Source of the DNA: Burkholderiaceae bacterium
Lineage (GTDB): Bacteria > Pseudomonadota > Gammaproteobacteria > Burkholderiales > Burkholderiaceae_C
NCBI GenBank assembly: GCA_019234815.1
Contig: JAFALA010000046.1
Coordinates: 53,896 to 117,895 of the forward strand
Length of the DNA stretch: 64,000 bases
Reading direction: 5' to 3'
The translations under genes were made by a program, and so were the position numbers. This document shows positions 44,566-57,769 of the stretch, one piece after another; within the stretch, counting starts at the first letter, position 1; every line of letters starts with the position of its first letter. The notes beneath the pieces are model-generated. The model saw only the letters and a program-made list of their open reading frames with translations. It was not told the origin of the DNA and ran no database searches.

Positions 44566-45453
44566 TCACTTCTCTTTCCCAAAGAGGCCGGCGGGGCGGA
44601 CCATCAGCACCAGCGCCATGATCACGAACACCACGGTGTTCGAGGCCTCGGGGTAGAAGACCTTGGTCAGGCCCTCCACCACGCCGAGGGCGAGTCCGGT
44701 CAGGATGGAGCCGAGGATGGAGCCCATGCCGCCGATCACGACCACGGCGAACACCACGATGATCAGATTGCTGCCCATCAGCGGCGAGACCTGCAGGATG
44801 GGCGCCGCCAGCACGCCGGCAAACGCCGCCAGCGCCACGCCGCCGGCGTAGCTGAGGGTGACGAGCCGCGGCACGTTGACGCCGAAGGCCTGCACCAGCG
44901 CAGGGTTCTCGGTGCCGGCGCGCAAGAGCGCGCCCAGCGGCGTCTTCTCGACCACCAGCCAGACGGCCATGCAGACGGTGATGGACGCCAGCACCACCCA
45001 GGCGCGGTAGTTGGGCAGGATCATGAAGCCCAGGTTGGTGGCGCCTTGCAGTGCCTCGGGCACGGCGAACTGCTGGCCGCCGACGCCGTAGAAGGAGCGG
45101 AACACGCCTTCGGCCGCCAGCGTCAGGCCGAAGGTGAGCAGCAGCCCGTAGAGGTGGTCGAGCCGGTACAGCCATTGCAGCAGCAGCCGCTCGATCAGCA
45201 CGCCGATCAGGCCCACGGCCAGCGGCGAGAGCACCAGCATGGCCCAGTAGTTCAGCCCCAGGTACTCCATGCCCATCCAGGCGAAGAAGGCCCCCATCAT
45301 GTACAGCGCGCCATGCGCGAAATTGATGATGTTGAGCATGCCGAAGATCACCGCCAGGCCCAGCGACAGCATCGCGTAGAACGAGCCGTTCACCAGGCCC
45401 AGCAGCAGTTGGCCCAGCAGGGCCGGCAGCGGGACGCCGAAGACTTCAGTCAT
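44566..45453 (-). CDS. livH: branched-chain amino-acid ABC permease LivH
   Basis: A 295-residue permease with the LivH signature NGSFYAMLSLGLAVIFGMLNIINFAHG and GGMGSILGSILTGLALG. About eight hydrophobic segments. The ATG overlaps the stop of the substrate-binding protein gene (ATGA) and the stop is one base before the livM start. Confidence 0.94.
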   Translation of the reverse strand: MTEVFGVPLPALLGQLLLGLVNGSFYAMLSLGLAVIFGMLNIINFAHGALYMMGAFFAWMGMEYLGLNYWAMLVLSPLAVGLIGVLIERLLLQWLYRLDHLYGLLLTFGLTLAAEGVFRSFYGVGGQQFAVPEALQGATNLGFMILPNYRAWVVLASITVCMAVWLVVEKTPLGALLRAGTENPALVQAFGVNVPRLVTLSYAGGVALAAFAGVLAAPILQVSPLMGSNLIIVVFAVVVIGGMGSILGSILTGLALGVVEGLTKVFYPEASNTVVFVIMALVLMVRPAGLFGKEK

Positions 45454-46652
45454 TTTTTAACCAATGGACACTTGCTTTCGCTGAGCTTCGTGTACGCCTC
45501 CTCGCCCGGAATCTTCTGCACCACCTTGAAGTAGTCCCAGGGCTCGGTCGATTCGGCCGGTGTCTTCACCTGCAGCAGGAACATGTCGTGGACGAAGCGG
45601 CCATCTTGGGCGCGCACCGTGCCCTGGGCGTAGAAGTCGTTGACCGGCATGGCCTTCATGGCCGCCATGATCTTGTCGCCGTCGTCGGTCTTGGTCTTGT
45701 CGATGGCGTCCAGGTAGTGGCTGACGGCCGAGTAGTCGGCCGCCTGCACCGAGGAGGGCATGCGTTTCACCTTCTCGAAGAAGCGCCGCGCCCAGGCGCG
45801 CGCCTCGGGGCTCTCGTTCCAGTACCAGCTGTCGGTCATGTACATGCCCTGGGTGGTCTTGAGGCCCAGGCTGTGGATGTCGTTGATGAACATCAGCAAC
45901 CCGGCCATCTTCATGCTCTTGGTGATGCCGAACTCGTTGGCGGCCTTGATGGCATTGACGGTGTCGCCCCCTGCGTTGGCCAGCCCCAGGATCTGCGCGC
46001 CGCTGCCTTGGGCCTGCAGCAGGAAGGACGAGAAATCGCTGGCGTTGAGCGGGTGCTTGACGCTGCCCAGCACCTTGCCGCCGGACTTGGTGATCACCGT
46101 GGTGGCGTCCGCCTGCAGCGAGGTGCCGAAGGCATAGTCGGCGGTCAGGAAGTACCAGGTCTTGCCGCCGCCCTTGGTGACGGCGCTGCCGGTGCCGTTG
46201 GCCAGCGCCACCGTGTCGTAGGCGTAGTGGATGGTGTAGGGCGTGCAATCCTCGTTGGTCAGCCGCGCCGAGCCGGCGCCGATGGAGATGAAGGGTTTCT
46301 TCTTCTCCGCCGCCACCTTGGCCATGGCCAGCGCGGCGCCCGAGTTGGTGCCGCCGACCAGCAGGTCCACGCCCTGGGTGTCGAACCATTCGCGCGCCTT
46401 CGAGGCCGCCACGTCAGCCTTGTTCTGGTGGTCGGCGAACACGAATTCGATCTTCTTGCCGGCGACCATGCCCTTGTGGTCGGCAATGGCCATCTTGATG
46501 GCCTCCGCGCCGCCGGCGCCGTCCAGGTCGGCGTAGACGCTGGCCATGTCGGTGAGGAAGCCGATCTTCACCACGTCGCCGGAAATCTGGGCCTGCGCGC
46601 CAACGCTGGCGAACAGGCCGGCCAAGGCCAGATTGCTGAGCTTGAATTTCAT
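45450..46652 (-). CDS. branched-chain amino-acid / amide periplasmic binding protein
   Basis: A 400-residue type I substrate-binding protein. Signal peptide about residues 1-22 (ending GAQAQ). VKIGFLTDMASVYADLDG and GGTNSGAALAMAKVAAEKKKPF are typical of the LivJ-like fold. It probably binds amino acids or related amides; the exact ligand cannot be told. It overlaps livH by four bases and follows livF by 35 bp. Confidence 0.92.
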   Translation of the reverse strand: MKFKLSNLALAGLFASVGAQAQISGDVVKIGFLTDMASVYADLDGAGGAEAIKMAIADHKGMVAGKKIEFVFADHQNKADVAASKAREWFDTQGVDLLVGGTNSGAALAMAKVAAEKKKPFISIGAGSARLTNEDCTPYTIHYAYDTVALANGTGSAVTKGGGKTWYFLTADYAFGTSLQADATTVITKSGGKVLGSVKHPLNASDFSSFLLQAQGSGAQILGLANAGGDTVNAIKAANEFGITKSMKMAGLLMFINDIHSLGLKTTQGMYMTDSWYWNESPEARAWARRFFEKVKRMPSSVQAADYSAVSHYLDAIDKTKTDDGDKIMAAMKAMPVNDFYAQGTVRAQDGRFVHDMFLLQVKTPAESTEPWDYFKVVQKIPGEEAYTKLSESKCPLVKK

Positions 46653-46687
46653 GCGGGGTCTCCTTGCGTGTTGGTGTTGGGTCGGAA

Positions 46688-47398
46688 TCAGACGCTGAGC
46701 AGTTCGTCGAGCAGCGCTTGCTTGGCCGGCAGTTCGGCGGCGGTAAAGGATTCCACCACCTCGCCATGCTCGATCACCACGAAGTGATCGGCCAGCGGCG
46801 CGGCGAAGCGGAAGTTCTGCTCCACCATCAGTACCGTGAAGCCTTGTGATTTCAGCTGCGTGATCATGCGCGCCAGCGCCTGCACGATGACCGGGGCCAG
46901 CCCTTCGGAAATCTCGTCCAGCAGCAGGATGTCGGCGCCGGTGCGCAGGATGCGCGCGACGGCCAGCATCTGCTGCTCCCCGCCCGAGAGCCGCGTGCCG
47001 GGGCTGTGGCGGCGTTCCGAGAGGTTGGGGAACATGGCGTAGATCTCGTCTTCGCTCATGACTTTCCCGCGCCGGCTCTTGAGCTTGGGAGGCAGGCGCA
47101 GGTTCTCCTCGGTACTGAGCGAGGCGAAGATGCCGCGCTCCTCCGGGCAGTAGCCCAGGCCCAGCTGGGCGATCTGGTGCGTGGGCAGCTGGATGGTCTC
47201 GGTGCCATGCACCTTGATCGAGCCCTTGCGCGCGCCGGTCAGGCCCATGATAGCGCGCAAGGTGGTGGTGCGGCCCGAGCCGTTGCGGCCCAATAGCGTC
47301 AAGACCTGGCCTTGTTCGACGCGCAGCGAGAGGCCGTGCAGGATGTGGCTTTCGCCGTACCAGGCGTGCAGATCGTCAATTTCCAAGGCGACTGCCAT
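46688..47398 (-). CDS. livF: ABC ATPase LivF with Arg in place of the Walker A Lys
   Basis: A 236-residue ATPase. Walker A reads G-R-N-G-S-G-R-T-T, with Arg43 where a Lys normally binds the phosphates. The signature LSGGEQQ, Walker B ILLLDEISEGLAP and the HVVxEHG end are intact. I recall similar Arg variants in LivF proteins of Burkholderiales, so this may be a lineage trait. It overlaps the livG stop by one base and precedes the binding-protein gene. Confidence 0.93.
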   Translation of the reverse strand: MAVALEIDDLHAWYGESHILHGLSLRVEQGQVLTLLGRNGSGRTTTLRAIMGLTGARKGSIKVHGTETIQLPTHQIAQLGLGYCPEERGIFASLSTEENLRLPPKLKSRRGKVMSEDEIYAMFPNLSERRHSPGTRLSGGEQQMLAVARILRTGADILLLDEISEGLAPVIVQALARMITQLKSQGFTVLMVEQNFRFAAPLADHFVVIEHGEVVESFTAAELPAKQALLDELLSV

Positions 47399-48168
47399 CA
47401 GTGCGTCCCCGCCAATTCTGTAGCTTCGGTACCCATGTAGGCCTCCAGCACCTTGGGGTGGCGCGACACGTTGGCGTAGTCGCCCTCGGCCAGCACCGCC
47501 CCGCGCGCCAGCACGGTGATGCGGTCGGCGATGCGCGAGACCACGCGCATATTGTGTTCGACCATCAGCACGGTACGGCCCTCGGCCACGCGCTTGATCA
47601 GGTCGGTGACGCGCTCGATGTCCTCATGGCCCATGCCCTGGGTGGGCTCGTCCAGCAGCATCAGCTCCGGTTCCATGGCCATGGTGGTGGCGATTTCGAG
47701 CGCACGCTTGCGGCCGTAGGGCAGGTCGGCGGCCTTGAGCTGCGCCATTTCGCGCAGGTCGACCAAGTCGAGCAGGGCCAGCACGCGCGCGTCCAGCGAT
47801 TTCAGGCCGGTCAGGTTCTTCCAGAAATGGAAGCTGGTGCCGGTGAAGCGCTGCAGGCCGATGCGCACGTTCTCCAGCACCGTCAGGTGCGGGAACACCG
47901 CCGAGATCTGGAAGGAGCGGATCACGCCGCGGCGTGCAATCTGCGCGGGCTTGTCGTTCGTGATGTCGATGCCTTTGAACAGGATGCTGCCCTGCGTCGG
48001 CGTCAGGAACTTGGTCAGCAGGTTGAAGCAGGTGGTCTTGCCGGCGCCGTTGGGGCCCAGCAGGGCGTGGATATGGCCGCGCCGTACCTGCAGGTTGACG
48101 CGGTCCACGGCCACGAAGCCCTTGAAGGCCTTGCTCAGATCACGCGTTTCCAGGATGAGTTCGGTCAT
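47398..48168 (-). CDS. livG: ABC ATPase LivG
   Basis: A 256-residue ATPase with a normal Walker A (GPNGAGKTT), Walker B (LMLLDEPTQGM) and an altered signature YGRKRALEIA (in place of LSYGQQRRLEIA). First gene of the liv operon, read from 48168 leftward: livG-livF-SBP-livH-livM-ubiA. Its upstream 148 bp separates it from the GNAT gene on the same strand. Confidence 0.94.
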   Translation of the reverse strand: MTELILETRDLSKAFKGFVAVDRVNLQVRRGHIHALLGPNGAGKTTCFNLLTKFLTPTQGSILFKGIDITNDKPAQIARRGVIRSFQISAVFPHLTVLENVRIGLQRFTGTSFHFWKNLTGLKSLDARVLALLDLVDLREMAQLKAADLPYGRKRALEIATTMAMEPELMLLDEPTQGMGHEDIERVTDLIKRVAEGRTVLMVEHNMRVVSRIADRITVLARGAVLAEGDYANVSRHPKVLEAYMGTEATELAGTH

Positions 48169-48316
48169 CTCTTCGGCTTGCCCAATGCGGAAAGCCGAAT
48201 GTACGTCCGTCGAGGGCGTACGGGAGCTAGAAACTTCCCTGTAGGAAGGCGCCGATATGCGTTTACGATGCGGTGGCGCGACATGGCGCACCGTGTGCCG
48301 CACCGATGACGGTGAG

Positions 48317-48775
48317 TCAGCGCAGCTGCAGCGTCATGAATTTGCTGAATGGATCGGCCGCATAGTCGCCAAATGGGCCGCATTCGACAAAGCCCGCGCT
48401 GGCATAAAGCTGCCACGCGGGCCGGAAGGCCTCGACTGAGCCGGTTTCCAGGCTCAGGCGCTCATACCCGCGCGAGCGCGCGGTGGCGATGATGTGCGCC
48501 AGCACCGCGCGCCCCGCGCCTTGGCGCCGGGTCGATTTCGGGGTCCGCATGGACTTGATCTCGCCGTGCTTGCCGTCCAATTCCTTGAGCGCCCCGCAGC
48601 CCAGCAGCTGCGGGCCTTCCCAGACCGACCAGAAGCTGATGTCGGGTTGACGCAGCCGGTCCAGGTCGAGCGCAAAGACGCACTCGGGCGGCGACAGCTC
48701 GTACATGTTCCGGAGGTGTTCCTCCAGCAAGGCATGGATTTCCGGGCGGGACAGGTCGTCGAGCTCGATGTGCAT
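48317..48775 (-). CDS. GNAT-family N-acetyltransferase
   Basis: A 152-residue GNAT enzyme (CGALKELDGKHGEIKSMRT, then STRRQGAGRAVLAHIIATARSRGYERLSLETGS with the RRQGAGR acetyl-CoA loop, and LYASAGFVECGPFGDY). The length and order resemble the YafP/ElaA-like small acetyltransferases. Substrate unknown. It lies nine bases downstream of prfC and is likely cotranscribed. Confidence 0.87.
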   Translation of the reverse strand: MHIELDDLSRPEIHALLEEHLRNMYELSPPECVFALDLDRLRQPDISFWSVWEGPQLLGCGALKELDGKHGEIKSMRTPKSTRRQGAGRAVLAHIIATARSRGYERLSLETGSVEAFRPAWQLYASAGFVECGPFGDYAADPFSKFMTLQLR

Positions 48776-48784
48776 GGGGGCTCC

Positions 48785-50413
<1,629 letters not shown>

Positions 50414-50488
50414 CGGCGGAGGTATCGGGCGGGAGGAAACCCGGCATTATCGGTGCAATGCCGCATGGCGCGCTGTGCCCAGGCAGGC

Positions 50489-50506
50489 TAAAGTGCGCGC
50501 ACTTTA
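50489..50506. promoter_or_regulatory. perfect 18-bp palindrome upstream of the OPT transporter
   Basis: TAAAGTGCGCGCACTTTA, an exact palindrome 16 bp before the OPT start codon and 75 bp from the prfC start. A candidate operator for a dimeric repressor acting on the OPT gene. Confidence 0.5.
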
Positions 50507-50522
50507 AATTTTCATCGTTTCC

Positions 50523-52343
50523 ATGAATTCCACCGTATTTTCGGCGGCCCCTGAGGGCGGGGACACGCGCCGCTGGGCCTGGCTGCCCCCGGTCGGCAGC
50601 TGGGGCTATTACACCTTGCTGGCCGCCATCGGCATGCTGGTGCTGGGCCCGCTGGGCGGCATCACCGCGGCCTTCATGAACTTCTCGATCGGCTTTTTCG
50701 TCGGCGGACAGGTGCTGGCCGGCATTCTCGGCTCGGTCGTGACCTACGGCTACGGCGCCGAAGGCAAGCATGGCGCCAACTACATCCAGACCACCGCCGC
50801 CTCGGTGGCCGGCATGATGGCGATGAGCTCGCTGATCCAGGCCATGGTCTGGATGGGCATGCCGCAGGTGCCGGCCTGGCAATTGATCAGCTACATGCTG
50901 TCGATCGCGCTGATGGCCGCCGGCGTGGGCATGATGTACACGCCCATCCTGGTTGAACGCATGCAGCTGACCTTCCCCTCGGGGCTGGCGGTGGCCAACA
51001 TCCTGCGCGCCCTGACCGACCCGGTGCTGCTGCGCCGCTCGGTGTCGCGCCTGTTCGGCGGCATGGGCGCGGGCCTGTTCGGCGGGCTGGCGGCGGCCAA
51101 GCTGCCTGTTCTTGCGGCCATCGACCTGTCGACCTCGACTTTCGGCGCCGGCCTGATCGTCGGCGCGCGCGTCGGTGTTCCGGCCCTGGTCGGCGGCCTG
51201 GTGTTCTGGACGCTGATGCCTTATTTCATCAGCATCGGCTGGCTGCACCAGGGCGAACCGTTCCGCAAGGTGGCCTTCCTGATCGCGCTGGGCATGATCC
51301 TGGGCGCCGCCGCGGTGGACTTGAGCCTGATTCTCTGGCGCACCGTCAAGCGCCTGAGCAGCGTGCCCGAGGGCGAGAAGGTCGACGTGCCCGAAGAGCA
51401 GCGCACCGGCCCCAAGGCCAGCACGCCGCGCCTGCTGGCGTGGGTGGGCTTCTGGAGCGTGGCCACGGTGGTGACGGGCGTGCAGTTCTTCGGCGAGCCC
51501 TTGCACTACATGATCTTCGCGGTGTTCCTGGTCTTCGTGCTGGTGATCGTCAACGGCATCTCGCTGGGCCTGACCGACTCGAACCCGATCTCGTCGGCCT
51601 TCGTGGTCACGGTGCTGCTGCTCGCCAGCATGGGCCTGAAGGACCCGATGCTGGGCCTGATGGCGGCGACCGTGGTGTTCGTCTCCACCAGCGTGGCCGG
51701 CGACATGCAGCAGGACCGCTCGACCGGCTGGCGCCTGGGCAGCAACCGCGCGCTGCAGTTCCGCTTCCAGGTCGTCGGCCTGGTGCTGGGCTCGGTGTTC
51801 GCGGTCGTGGCCGCCGAACTCTTCATGACCGCCTATCCGGTGCTCAAGCTGGACCAGACGGTCATGAGCGCCAGCGAGGCGCCGGCCCAGTGGACCTCGG
51901 CGATGACCTACAAGTTCGTCGGCGCCCTGCGCAGCCTGACCGATCCCAAGCCGCACCAGACCACCGCCATCTTGGTCGGCTTGGGCATCGGCTTCGCGAC
52001 CGAGTTCCTGCGCAAGCTGATCAAGTCGCGCGTGGCCTACCAGGAGTTCGTGCTCAGCAGCAAGATCGGCTTCGGCGTCGATTTCTGCCTCGACGCCTTG
52101 CTGCTGCCCAGCCCCTACGCCTCGTCCTTCGGCGGTTTCGTCAACCTCATCACCTCGTTCTGGTTCGGGCTGGGCGGCGTGATCGCCAGCGCCATCAACA
52201 CCTTCGGCGCCAAGCCCAGTGAAGACGAAGAGGCCTTGCCGTCCGATATGAGCAGCGTCTCGCTGGTGGGCGGCGGACTGATCGCGGGCGACGCGCTGGC
52301 CGCCCTGGGCCTCGGCGTTGCCGGCCTGTTGTCCGTGGTGTGA
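50523..52343 (+). CDS. OPT-family oligopeptide transporter
   Basis: A 606-residue inner-membrane transporter of the OPT superfamily. About 15-16 hydrophobic segments; LTFPSGLAVANILRALTD near residue 150 and DMQQDRSTGWRLG are OPT marks. Members take up peptides or metal complexes. The palindrome at 50489 sits just before its start. It is convergent with kgtP (stop-to-stop gap 9 bp). Confidence 0.92.
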   Translation: MNSTVFSAAPEGGDTRRWAWLPPVGSWGYYTLLAAIGMLVLGPLGGITAAFMNFSIGFFVGGQVLAGILGSVVTYGYGAEGKHGANYIQTTAASVAGMMAMSSLIQAMVWMGMPQVPAWQLISYMLSIALMAAGVGMMYTPILVERMQLTFPSGLAVANILRALTDPVLLRRSVSRLFGGMGAGLFGGLAAAKLPVLAAIDLSTSTFGAGLIVGARVGVPALVGGLVFWTLMPYFISIGWLHQGEPFRKVAFLIALGMILGAAAVDLSLILWRTVKRLSSVPEGEKVDVPEEQRTGPKASTPRLLAWVGFWSVATVVTGVQFFGEPLHYMIFAVFLVFVLVIVNGISLGLTDSNPISSAFVVTVLLLASMGLKDPMLGLMAATVVFVSTSVAGDMQQDRSTGWRLGSNRALQFRFQVVGLVLGSVFAVVAAELFMTAYPVLKLDQTVMSASEAPAQWTSAMTYKFVGALRSLTDPKPHQTTAILVGLGIGFATEFLRKLIKSRVAYQEFVLSSKIGFGVDFCLDALLLPSPYASSFGGFVNLITSFWFGLGGVIASAINTFGAKPSEDEEALPSDMSSVSLVGGGLIAGDALAALGLGVAGLLSVV

Positions 52344-52352
52344 GCGTGTGAC

Positions 52353-53648
52353 CTATTCGTCGCGCAAATAAGCACCGTCGCGGGGCAGGCGGCGGCTGAC
52401 GAAAAAGGCCAGCACCATCATCGCCGTCACGTACAGGTAGAAGCTGGCCTCCATGTCCAGGCTCTTGAGCTTGAGCGCGACGAACTCGGCCGAGCCGCCG
52501 AAGGCCGCGTTGGCCACCGCGTAGGCCAGCCCCACGCCCAGGGCGCGCACTTCGGTGGGGAACATCTCGGCCTTCACGATGCCGGCCACCGAGGTGTAGA
52601 AGCTGACGATGGCCAGCGCCAGCACGATCAGGGCGCCCGCCTCCAGCGGCGAATGCGCACCGCGCAGCAGCGTCAGGATGGGCCAGGTGCACAGCGCCCC
52701 CAGGCCGCTGAACAGCAGCATGTTGGCACGCCGGCCTATGCGGTCCGACAGGGCGCCGAACAGCGGCTGCATCAGCATGTAGAGGAACAGGCAGACCGTC
52801 ATCAGCTGCGTGGCGGCGGCCTTGCCCATGCCGGCCGTGTTCACCAGGTACTTCTGCATGTAGGTGGTGAAGGTGTAGAACATCAGCGAGCCGCCGGCCG
52901 TGTAGCCCAGCACGGTCAGAAAGGCCGCGCGGTGCCGGCCGAACAGCAAGGCCAGGCTGCCGGCGTCGGGCCGCTCGCGCGCGGCGGCGCTGCTGGTTTC
53001 CTGCAGCGTGCGGCGCAGCAGCAGGGCCACCACGGCCGTGACCGCGCCGATCACGAAGGGGATGCGCCAGCCCCAGGCCTTCAGCTCGGTGTCGTCGAGC
53101 CAGGCCTGCATGGCCACCACCACCAGCGCCGCGAGCAGCTGGCCGCCGATCAGCGTGACGTACTGGAACGAGGACATGAAGCCGCGCTGCCCCTTGAGCG
53201 CCACCTCGCTCATGTAGGTGGCCGTGGTGCCGTATTCGCCGCCCACCGACAGGCCCTGCAACAGCCGCGCCAGCAGGAGCAGGGCGGGCGCCCAGGCGCC
53301 GATCTGCGCGTAGCCGGGCAGGCTGGCGATGCCCAGCGACCCCAGGCACATCAGGCCGACCGAGGTCACCATCGAGGTCCTGCGGCCCTGGCGGTCGGCC
53401 AGGCGGCCGAACAGCCAGCCGCCGATCGGGCGCATCAGGAAGCCGGCCGCGAACACCCCGGCCGTGTTCAGCAGCTGGACGGTTTCGTCGGACTGCGGAA
53501 AGAACGCCGGCGCAAAGTAGATCGCGCAGAAGGCGTAGATGTAGAAGTCGAACCACTCGACCAGGTTGCCGCTGGACGCCGCCATGATGGCGAGGATGCG
53601 GCGGCGGCGCTCGTGGGGGTCGCGAGGGGTGGGAGGGGAGGTGGTCAT
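52353..53648 (-). CDS. kgtP: alpha-ketoglutarate:H+ symporter KgtP
   Basis: A 431-residue MFS (MHS family) permease for 2-oxoglutarate. It aligns by eye closely with E. coli Kgt[77 protein letters not shown] and [13 protein letters not shown]. Twelve hydrophobic segments. ATG 53648 is preferred to a TTG at 53663. Confidence 0.96.
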   Translation of the reverse strand: MTTSPPTPRDPHERRRRILAIMAASSGNLVEWFDFYIYAFCAIYFAPAFFPQSDETVQLLNTAGVFAAGFLMRPIGGWLFGRLADRQGRRTSMVTSVGLMCLGSLGIASLPGYAQIGAWAPALLLLARLLQGLSVGGEYGTTATYMSEVALKGQRGFMSSFQYVTLIGGQLLAALVVVAMQAWLDDTELKAWGWRIPFVIGAVTAVVALLLRRTLQETSSAAARERPDAGSLALLFGRHRAAFLTVLGYTAGGSLMFYTFTTYMQKYLVNTAGMGKAAATQLMTVCLFLYMLMQPLFGALSDRIGRRANMLLFSGLGALCTWPILTLLRGAHSPLEAGALIVLALAIVSFYTSVAGIVKAEMFPTEVRALGVGLAYAVANAAFGGSAEFVALKLKSLDMEASFYLYVTAMMVLAFFVSRRLPRDGAYLRDE

Positions 53649-53672
53649 GCCGGGCGCGGTCAATCGAGTCGC

Positions 53673-54191
53673 TCAGTCGTCCAGCAGGCTCCTCAGCATC
53701 CACGCCGTCTGCTCATGCATGGTCAGCCGTTGGGTGAGGAGATCGGCGGTGGGTTCGTCGTTGGCCTGGTCGACCAGCGGGAACAGCTTGCGCGCGGTGC
53801 GGGCCGCGCCTTCGTGGCCTGCGACCAAGATGCGCACCATCTCCAGGGCCTTGGGCGGCTGCTGCGGCACGTCGGGCAGCGAGCTCAAGGCGCTGAACTG
53901 GGCGTAGGAGCCGGGCGCCACATGGCCCAGCGAGCGGATGCGCTCGGCCACCGGGTCCACGGCGTTCCACAGCTCGGTGTACTGGCCCATGAACATCAGG
54001 TGCAGGGTGTTGAACATGGGCCCGGTCACGTTCCAGTGGAAATTGTGCGTGGTCAGGTACAGGGTGTAGGTGTCGGCCAGCAGCTGCGACAGGCCTTGCG
54101 CAATCGCCGCGCGGTCTTTTTCGCTGATGCCGATGTTGATGCCGGCGTTGGCACTCGCAGATGCAGATTTGGCGTTCTTGGCTTTGGCCAT
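53673..54191 (-). CDS. dps: Dps-family ferritin-like DNA-binding protein
   Basis: A 172-residue Dps protein that stores iron and protects DNA from peroxide. The ferroxidase-like pattern [16 protein letters not shown] gives H52 and H64, with D79 and E83 in AVDPVAER. The position of E. coli D67 is Met68 here, which I think is usual in this subgroup but is not certain. A Lys-rich N-terminal tail (MAKAKNAK) fits DNA binding. The gene lies 41 bp downstream of oxyR on the same strand, a common OxyR-regulated arrangement. Confidence 0.93.
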   Translation of the reverse strand: MAKAKNAKSASASANAGINIGISEKDRAAIAQGLSQLLADTYTLYLTTHNFHWNVTGPMFNTLHLMFMGQYTELWNAVDPVAERIRSLGHVAPGSYAQFSALSSLPDVPQQPPKALEMVRILVAGHEGAARTARKLFPLVDQANDEPTADLLTQRLTMHEQTAWMLRSLLDD

Positions 54192-54232
54192 GAGTCTCTC
54201 CTGAAGGTTGCTTGCACAAACATACTGAAACT

Positions 54233-55156
54233 TCATCCACTGATGCGCGCGACCCCCGGGAGTTCACAGGCGCAGATGGCATTGCGCAGCGCGGCAATGG
54301 CCTCGTAGCGTGTGAAGGTGCGGCGCCAGGCCAGCACCACGCGGCGGCTGGGCACCGGTTCGGCAAAGGGAATGTAGCGCAGATGCGGCACCGGTTCGGC
54401 GGGCACGCTCAGGGCCGGCACCACCGTCACGCCCATGCCCGAGGCCACCATGTATTTGATGGTCTCCAGCGACGAACCCTCGAAGCTCCTGCGTATGCCC
54501 TCGGCGTCGCTGGCGAAGCGCGCGTATTCGGGGCAGACCTCCAGCACGTGGTCGCGGAAGCAGTGCCCGGTGCCCAGCAGCAGCATGGTCTCGTTCTTCA
54601 GCTCCTCGCTGCTGATGCGCTCGCGCGAGGCCAGCGCGTGGGTGGCGGGCACGGCCACCATGAAGGGCTCGTCGTAGAGCGGCGCGACTGCCAGGCCCGC
54701 GTCGGGAAAGGGTTCGGCCATGACGGCGCAATCGAGTTCGCCGGTCCGTAGCATCTCCAGCAGCCGGGTGGTGAAGTTCTCCTGCAGCATCAGGGGCATC
54801 TGCGGATAGTGCTCGATGGCCTGGCGCACCAGGGCGGGCAGCAGGTAGGGCGCGATCGTGTAGATGAGCCCTAAGCGCAGCGCGCCGGCCAGCGGGTCCT
54901 TGCCGCGCTTGGCAATTTCCTTGATGGCCGAGGCCTGGTCCAGCACGGCCTGGGCCTGGCGCACGATGTCCTCGCCCAGCGGCGTGACCGTGACCTCGGC
55001 GGCGCCGCGCTCGAAGATCTTGACGTCGAGCTCCTCCTCCAGCTTCTTGATGGCGACCGACAGCGTGGGCTGCGACACGAAGCAGGCCTCGGCGGCGCGG
55101 CCGAAGTGACGCTCGCGGGCCACCGCGACGATGTAGCGCAACTCGGTCAGGGTCAT
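54233..55156 (-). CDS. oxyR: hydrogen peroxide-sensing LysR regulator OxyR
   Basis: A 307-residue LysR-family regulator. N-terminal HTH ([21 protein letters not shown]), and the redox pair Cys199 and Cys208 in [14 protein letters not shown] at exactly the E. coli numbering. It senses peroxide by disulfide formation and activates dps, katG-type and other genes. It is divergent from panB across 150 bp; dps is downstream. Confidence 0.96.
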   Translation of the reverse strand: MTLTELRYIVAVARERHFGRAAEACFVSQPTLSVAIKKLEEELDVKIFERGAAEVTVTPLGEDIVRQAQAVLDQASAIKEIAKRGKDPLAGALRLGLIYTIAPYLLPALVRQAIEHYPQMPLMLQENFTTRLLEMLRTGELDCAVMAEPFPDAGLAVAPLYDEPFMVAVPATHALASRERISSEELKNETMLLLGTGHCFRDHVLEVCPEYARFASDAEGIRRSFEGSSLETIKYMVASGMGVTVVPALSVPAEPVPHLRYIPFAEPVPSRRVVLAWRRTFTRYEAIAALRNAICACELPGVARISG

Positions 55157-55158
55157 GA

Positions 55159-56976
<1,818 letters not shown>

Positions 56977-57067
56977 TTGCGCAACTTCGCTTTGCGCAAT
57001 CCATGTGCGGTATTTCTTAACATGCCCCCGCCATAATCGCGCGCGTTTCAATTCATCTGGATTTCTC

Positions 57068-57769
57068 ATGGCGAGCTTTCGGTTCAAGCGTTCCTTGCAG
57101 TTTTGGTTGTCCGCCTCGGCGGTCGTCGGCAGCGCGGCCCTGGTGTCGGCCTGCGGCGGCGGGTCGTCGGGAGGCTCCTCCTCGTCTTCGGCGCCGAGCT
57201 ACGGCGGCGGCCTGACCCCTGGATCGGTCACGCTGACGATCACGCACCATGTCACGCTGACGACCAACTTCGGCAAGATCGTGGTCGGGTTGGACGGCAC
57301 CCACGCGCCGCTTTCGACGGCCAATTTCCTGGCCTACGTCAATGCCAACTTCTACAACGGCACCCTGTTCCACCGCGTGGTGCCGGGTTTTGTCGCCCAG
57401 GGCGGCGGCTACATCGACAACAACGGCACCTACCAGCTTCAGGGACCTCTGCAGGCCGCCATCGCGCTGGAAAGCCGCAATGGCCTGAGCAACACGCAAT
57501 ACACCATTGCGATGGCGCGCACCAGCGACCCCAACAGCGCCACCAGCCAGTTCTACTTCAACCTGGTCAACAACGCGTCCTCGCTCGACTATCCCTCCTC
57601 GGATCACGCTGGTTATGCGGTGTTCGGCACCGTCAGCCCGACCGACAGCACCAGCATCGCCACGCTGACGGCCATTAGCGCCGTGACGACCGGCACCAAC
57701 AGCCAGACCGGGCAGAGCAACTGGCCGAGCTCCGATGTGGTGATCACCTCGGCGGTGCAGACCGACTAA
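57068..57769 (+). CDS. exported cyclophilin-type peptidylprolyl isomerase lipoprotein
   Basis: A 233-residue protein with a signal peptide and lipobox LVSAC (Cys29), a Ser/Gly-rich linker, then a cyclophilin domain (about 55-230): TTNFGKIVVGLDG, NFYNGTLFHRVVPGFVAQGGG, and ATSQFYFNLVNN. It catalyses proline isomerisation in the periplasm or at the envelope. Its stop overlaps the recG stop on the other strand by three bases. Confidence 0.92.
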   Translation: MASFRFKRSLQFWLSASAVVGSAALVSACGGGSSGGSSSSSAPSYGGGLTPGSVTLTITHHVTLTTNFGKIVVGLDGTHAPLSTANFLAYVNANFYNGTLFHRVVPGFVAQGGGYIDNNGTYQLQGPLQAAIALESRNGLSNTQYTIAMARTSDPNSATSQFYFNLVNNASSLDYPSSDHAGYAVFGTVSPTDSTSIATLTAISAVTTGTNSQTGQSNWPSSDVVITSAVQTD

